From positions 1-64,000 of the forward strand of contig JADCGX010000037.1 of assembly GCA_020248785.1 (NCBI GenBank): DNA of 64,000 nucleotides, written 5' to 3'. The DNA comes from Burkholderiales bacterium. GTDB taxonomy: Bacteria; Pseudomonadota; Gammaproteobacteria; Burkholderiales; Burkholderiaceae_F. Shown one piece after another: positions 63,375-64,000 of the stretch (position 1 is its first letter; every line of letters starts with the position of its first letter). The notes under the pieces are model-generated. The model saw only the letters and a program-made list of their open reading frames with translations, was not told the DNA's origin and did no database searches. The position numbers were made by a program, and so were the translations under genes.

Positions 63375-64000
63375 ATGATCAAACCCTTGCCCCCAATCAC
63401 GGCCGCTGCCCACGAAGCCGGCCACGCGCTCGACCGCGGCGCCGCCGCGCGTGAGCACTTGATGGCGCAAGCCACGCGCATCTTTGCGGCCAAGGGGTTT
63501 GCCGGGGCATCGACGCGCGAGATTTGCGATGCGGCCGGCGTCAATGTGGCCGCCATTCACTATTACTTTGGAGACAAGGAAGGGCTGTATCGCGCTGTGC
63601 TGGCGCGGCCGCTGGCGGAAATGATGGCGGGTTTCGGCCGCTTTGATGATCCGGCGCTGGCGCTGGAAGACGCGCTCGGCATGTTCCTCGCCCCGTTTCT
63701 GGACATGGTGGCGTGCAGCGACCCCGATGACCTGGAAGCGCACGTCATGCGGCTGCACCTGCGCGAGATGCTCGAGCCCACGCCGGCGTTTCGCGAGATC
63801 ACCGCGCAGATCATCGTGCCCGTGCATAACGCGCTGACCACGGTGCTGGCACGGCACTGCGGCCTCGAGCAGCCCGACACCGACATCAGCCGCCTGTCGT
63901 TCGCCATTGTGGCAATGGCCAATGACTACTGCATGTCGCGCGAGTTCATGCAGATGCTGGCACCCGATGTACTCGCTGGCGCCGATGCTCCGTCCCGCAG
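63375..64000 (+). CDS. TetR/AcrR-family repressor (CerR-like), cut by the window end
   Basis: The first 208 residues are present. The HTH reads MAQATRIFAAKGFAGASTRE, ICDAAGVNVAAIHYYFGDKE, GLYRAVLARPLAEM. The C-terminal part (APFLDMVACSDPDDLEAHVM, RLHLREMLEPTPAFREITAQ) resembles the CerR/DUF1956 regulators that often control an adjacent RND or ABC efflux system. The stop lies beyond 64000. The ATG at 63375 is the first in frame after the palindromic operator. Confidence 0.88.
   Translation, partial: MIKPLPPITAAAHEAGHALDRGAAAREHLMAQATRIFAAKGFAGASTREICDAAGVNVAAIHYYFGDKEGLYRAVLARPLAEMMAGFGRFDDPALALEDALGMFLAPFLDMVACSDPDDLEAHVMRLHLREMLEPTPAFREITAQIIVPVHNALTTVLARHCGLEQPDTDISRLSFAIVAMANDYCMSREFMQMLAPDVLAGADAPSR

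Noticed and set aside
1-64000. CRISPR array or tRNA genes
   Set aside because: No array of spaced identical repeats and no tRNA cloverleaf was seen. The only tRNA-like structure is the tmRNA end.

Overview
The window is about 65% G+C and comes from a chromosome of the Betaproteobacteria, very probably order Burkholderiales. The tmRNA encodes the tag ANDERFALAA, and pepN-fbp, a complete cbb3 oxidase cluster with FNR, and paired Crp/Fnr-type stress regulators are typical of that group. No species can be named from the sequence alone.

Positions 1-13,480 look like a degraded genomic island or integration hot spot, bounded on the right by the 3' end of the tmRNA gene ssrA (13,481-13,841, minus strand). 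It carries a ParDE-type toxin-antitoxin pair, a rhuM/antidote gene hybrid, a type III-like restriction-modification pair (res, mod), a DUF4143 ATPase, a DUF3489 gene, fragments of a second parE, of repA and of a recombinase-linked gene, a TacAT-type pair, and an A+T-richer patatin/fatty-acid-desaturase pair whose desaturase is cut exactly at the last base of ssrA. The restriction genes lie between two direct repeats (137-820 and 9,416-9,958), so the block was probably built by duplication and recombination.

Positions 14,025-24,328 are chromosomal: a response regulator with a degenerate HPt-like tail, a 1,677-residue hybrid histidine kinase with ten tandem PAS domains, aminopeptidase N, fructose-1,6-bisphosphatase and an ICMT-like membrane methyltransferase. 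Positions 24,970-31,640 form a stress/envelope district: two Crp/Fnr regulators, CsbD, BON lipoprotein, GlsB/YeaQ, DUF3309, Met-rich and Cys-repeat secreted proteins and tiny membrane proteins. A short upstream motif recurs here. A PHB-depolymerase-like esterase and a DEAD-box RNA helicase follow.

Positions 35,547-42,378 are minus-strand housekeeping genes (GlcG-like, TusA, Nudix, M48 peptidase, two YbjQ-type proteins, GNAT, AlaS). Positions 42,503-55,104 hold the microaerobic respiration locus, in the order ccoI-ccoS-ccoNOQP-ccoG-ccoH on the minus strand, plus fnr, hemN and a TauE/SafE-like protein. FNR-box dyads lie before ccoI, ccoN and between hemN and fnr.

Positions 55,259-60,095 hold the most interesting accessory system: a compact putative bacteriocin locus (LuxR-type HTH regulator, HlyD-family adaptor, a double-glycine-leader peptide, a two-helix putative immunity protein, and a C39-peptidase ABC exporter). 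The regulator start is preceded by a run of twelve G that could make it phase-variable. The window ends with GDPD, DUF4442, CaiB-type CoA-transferase and a TetR gene that runs off the end.
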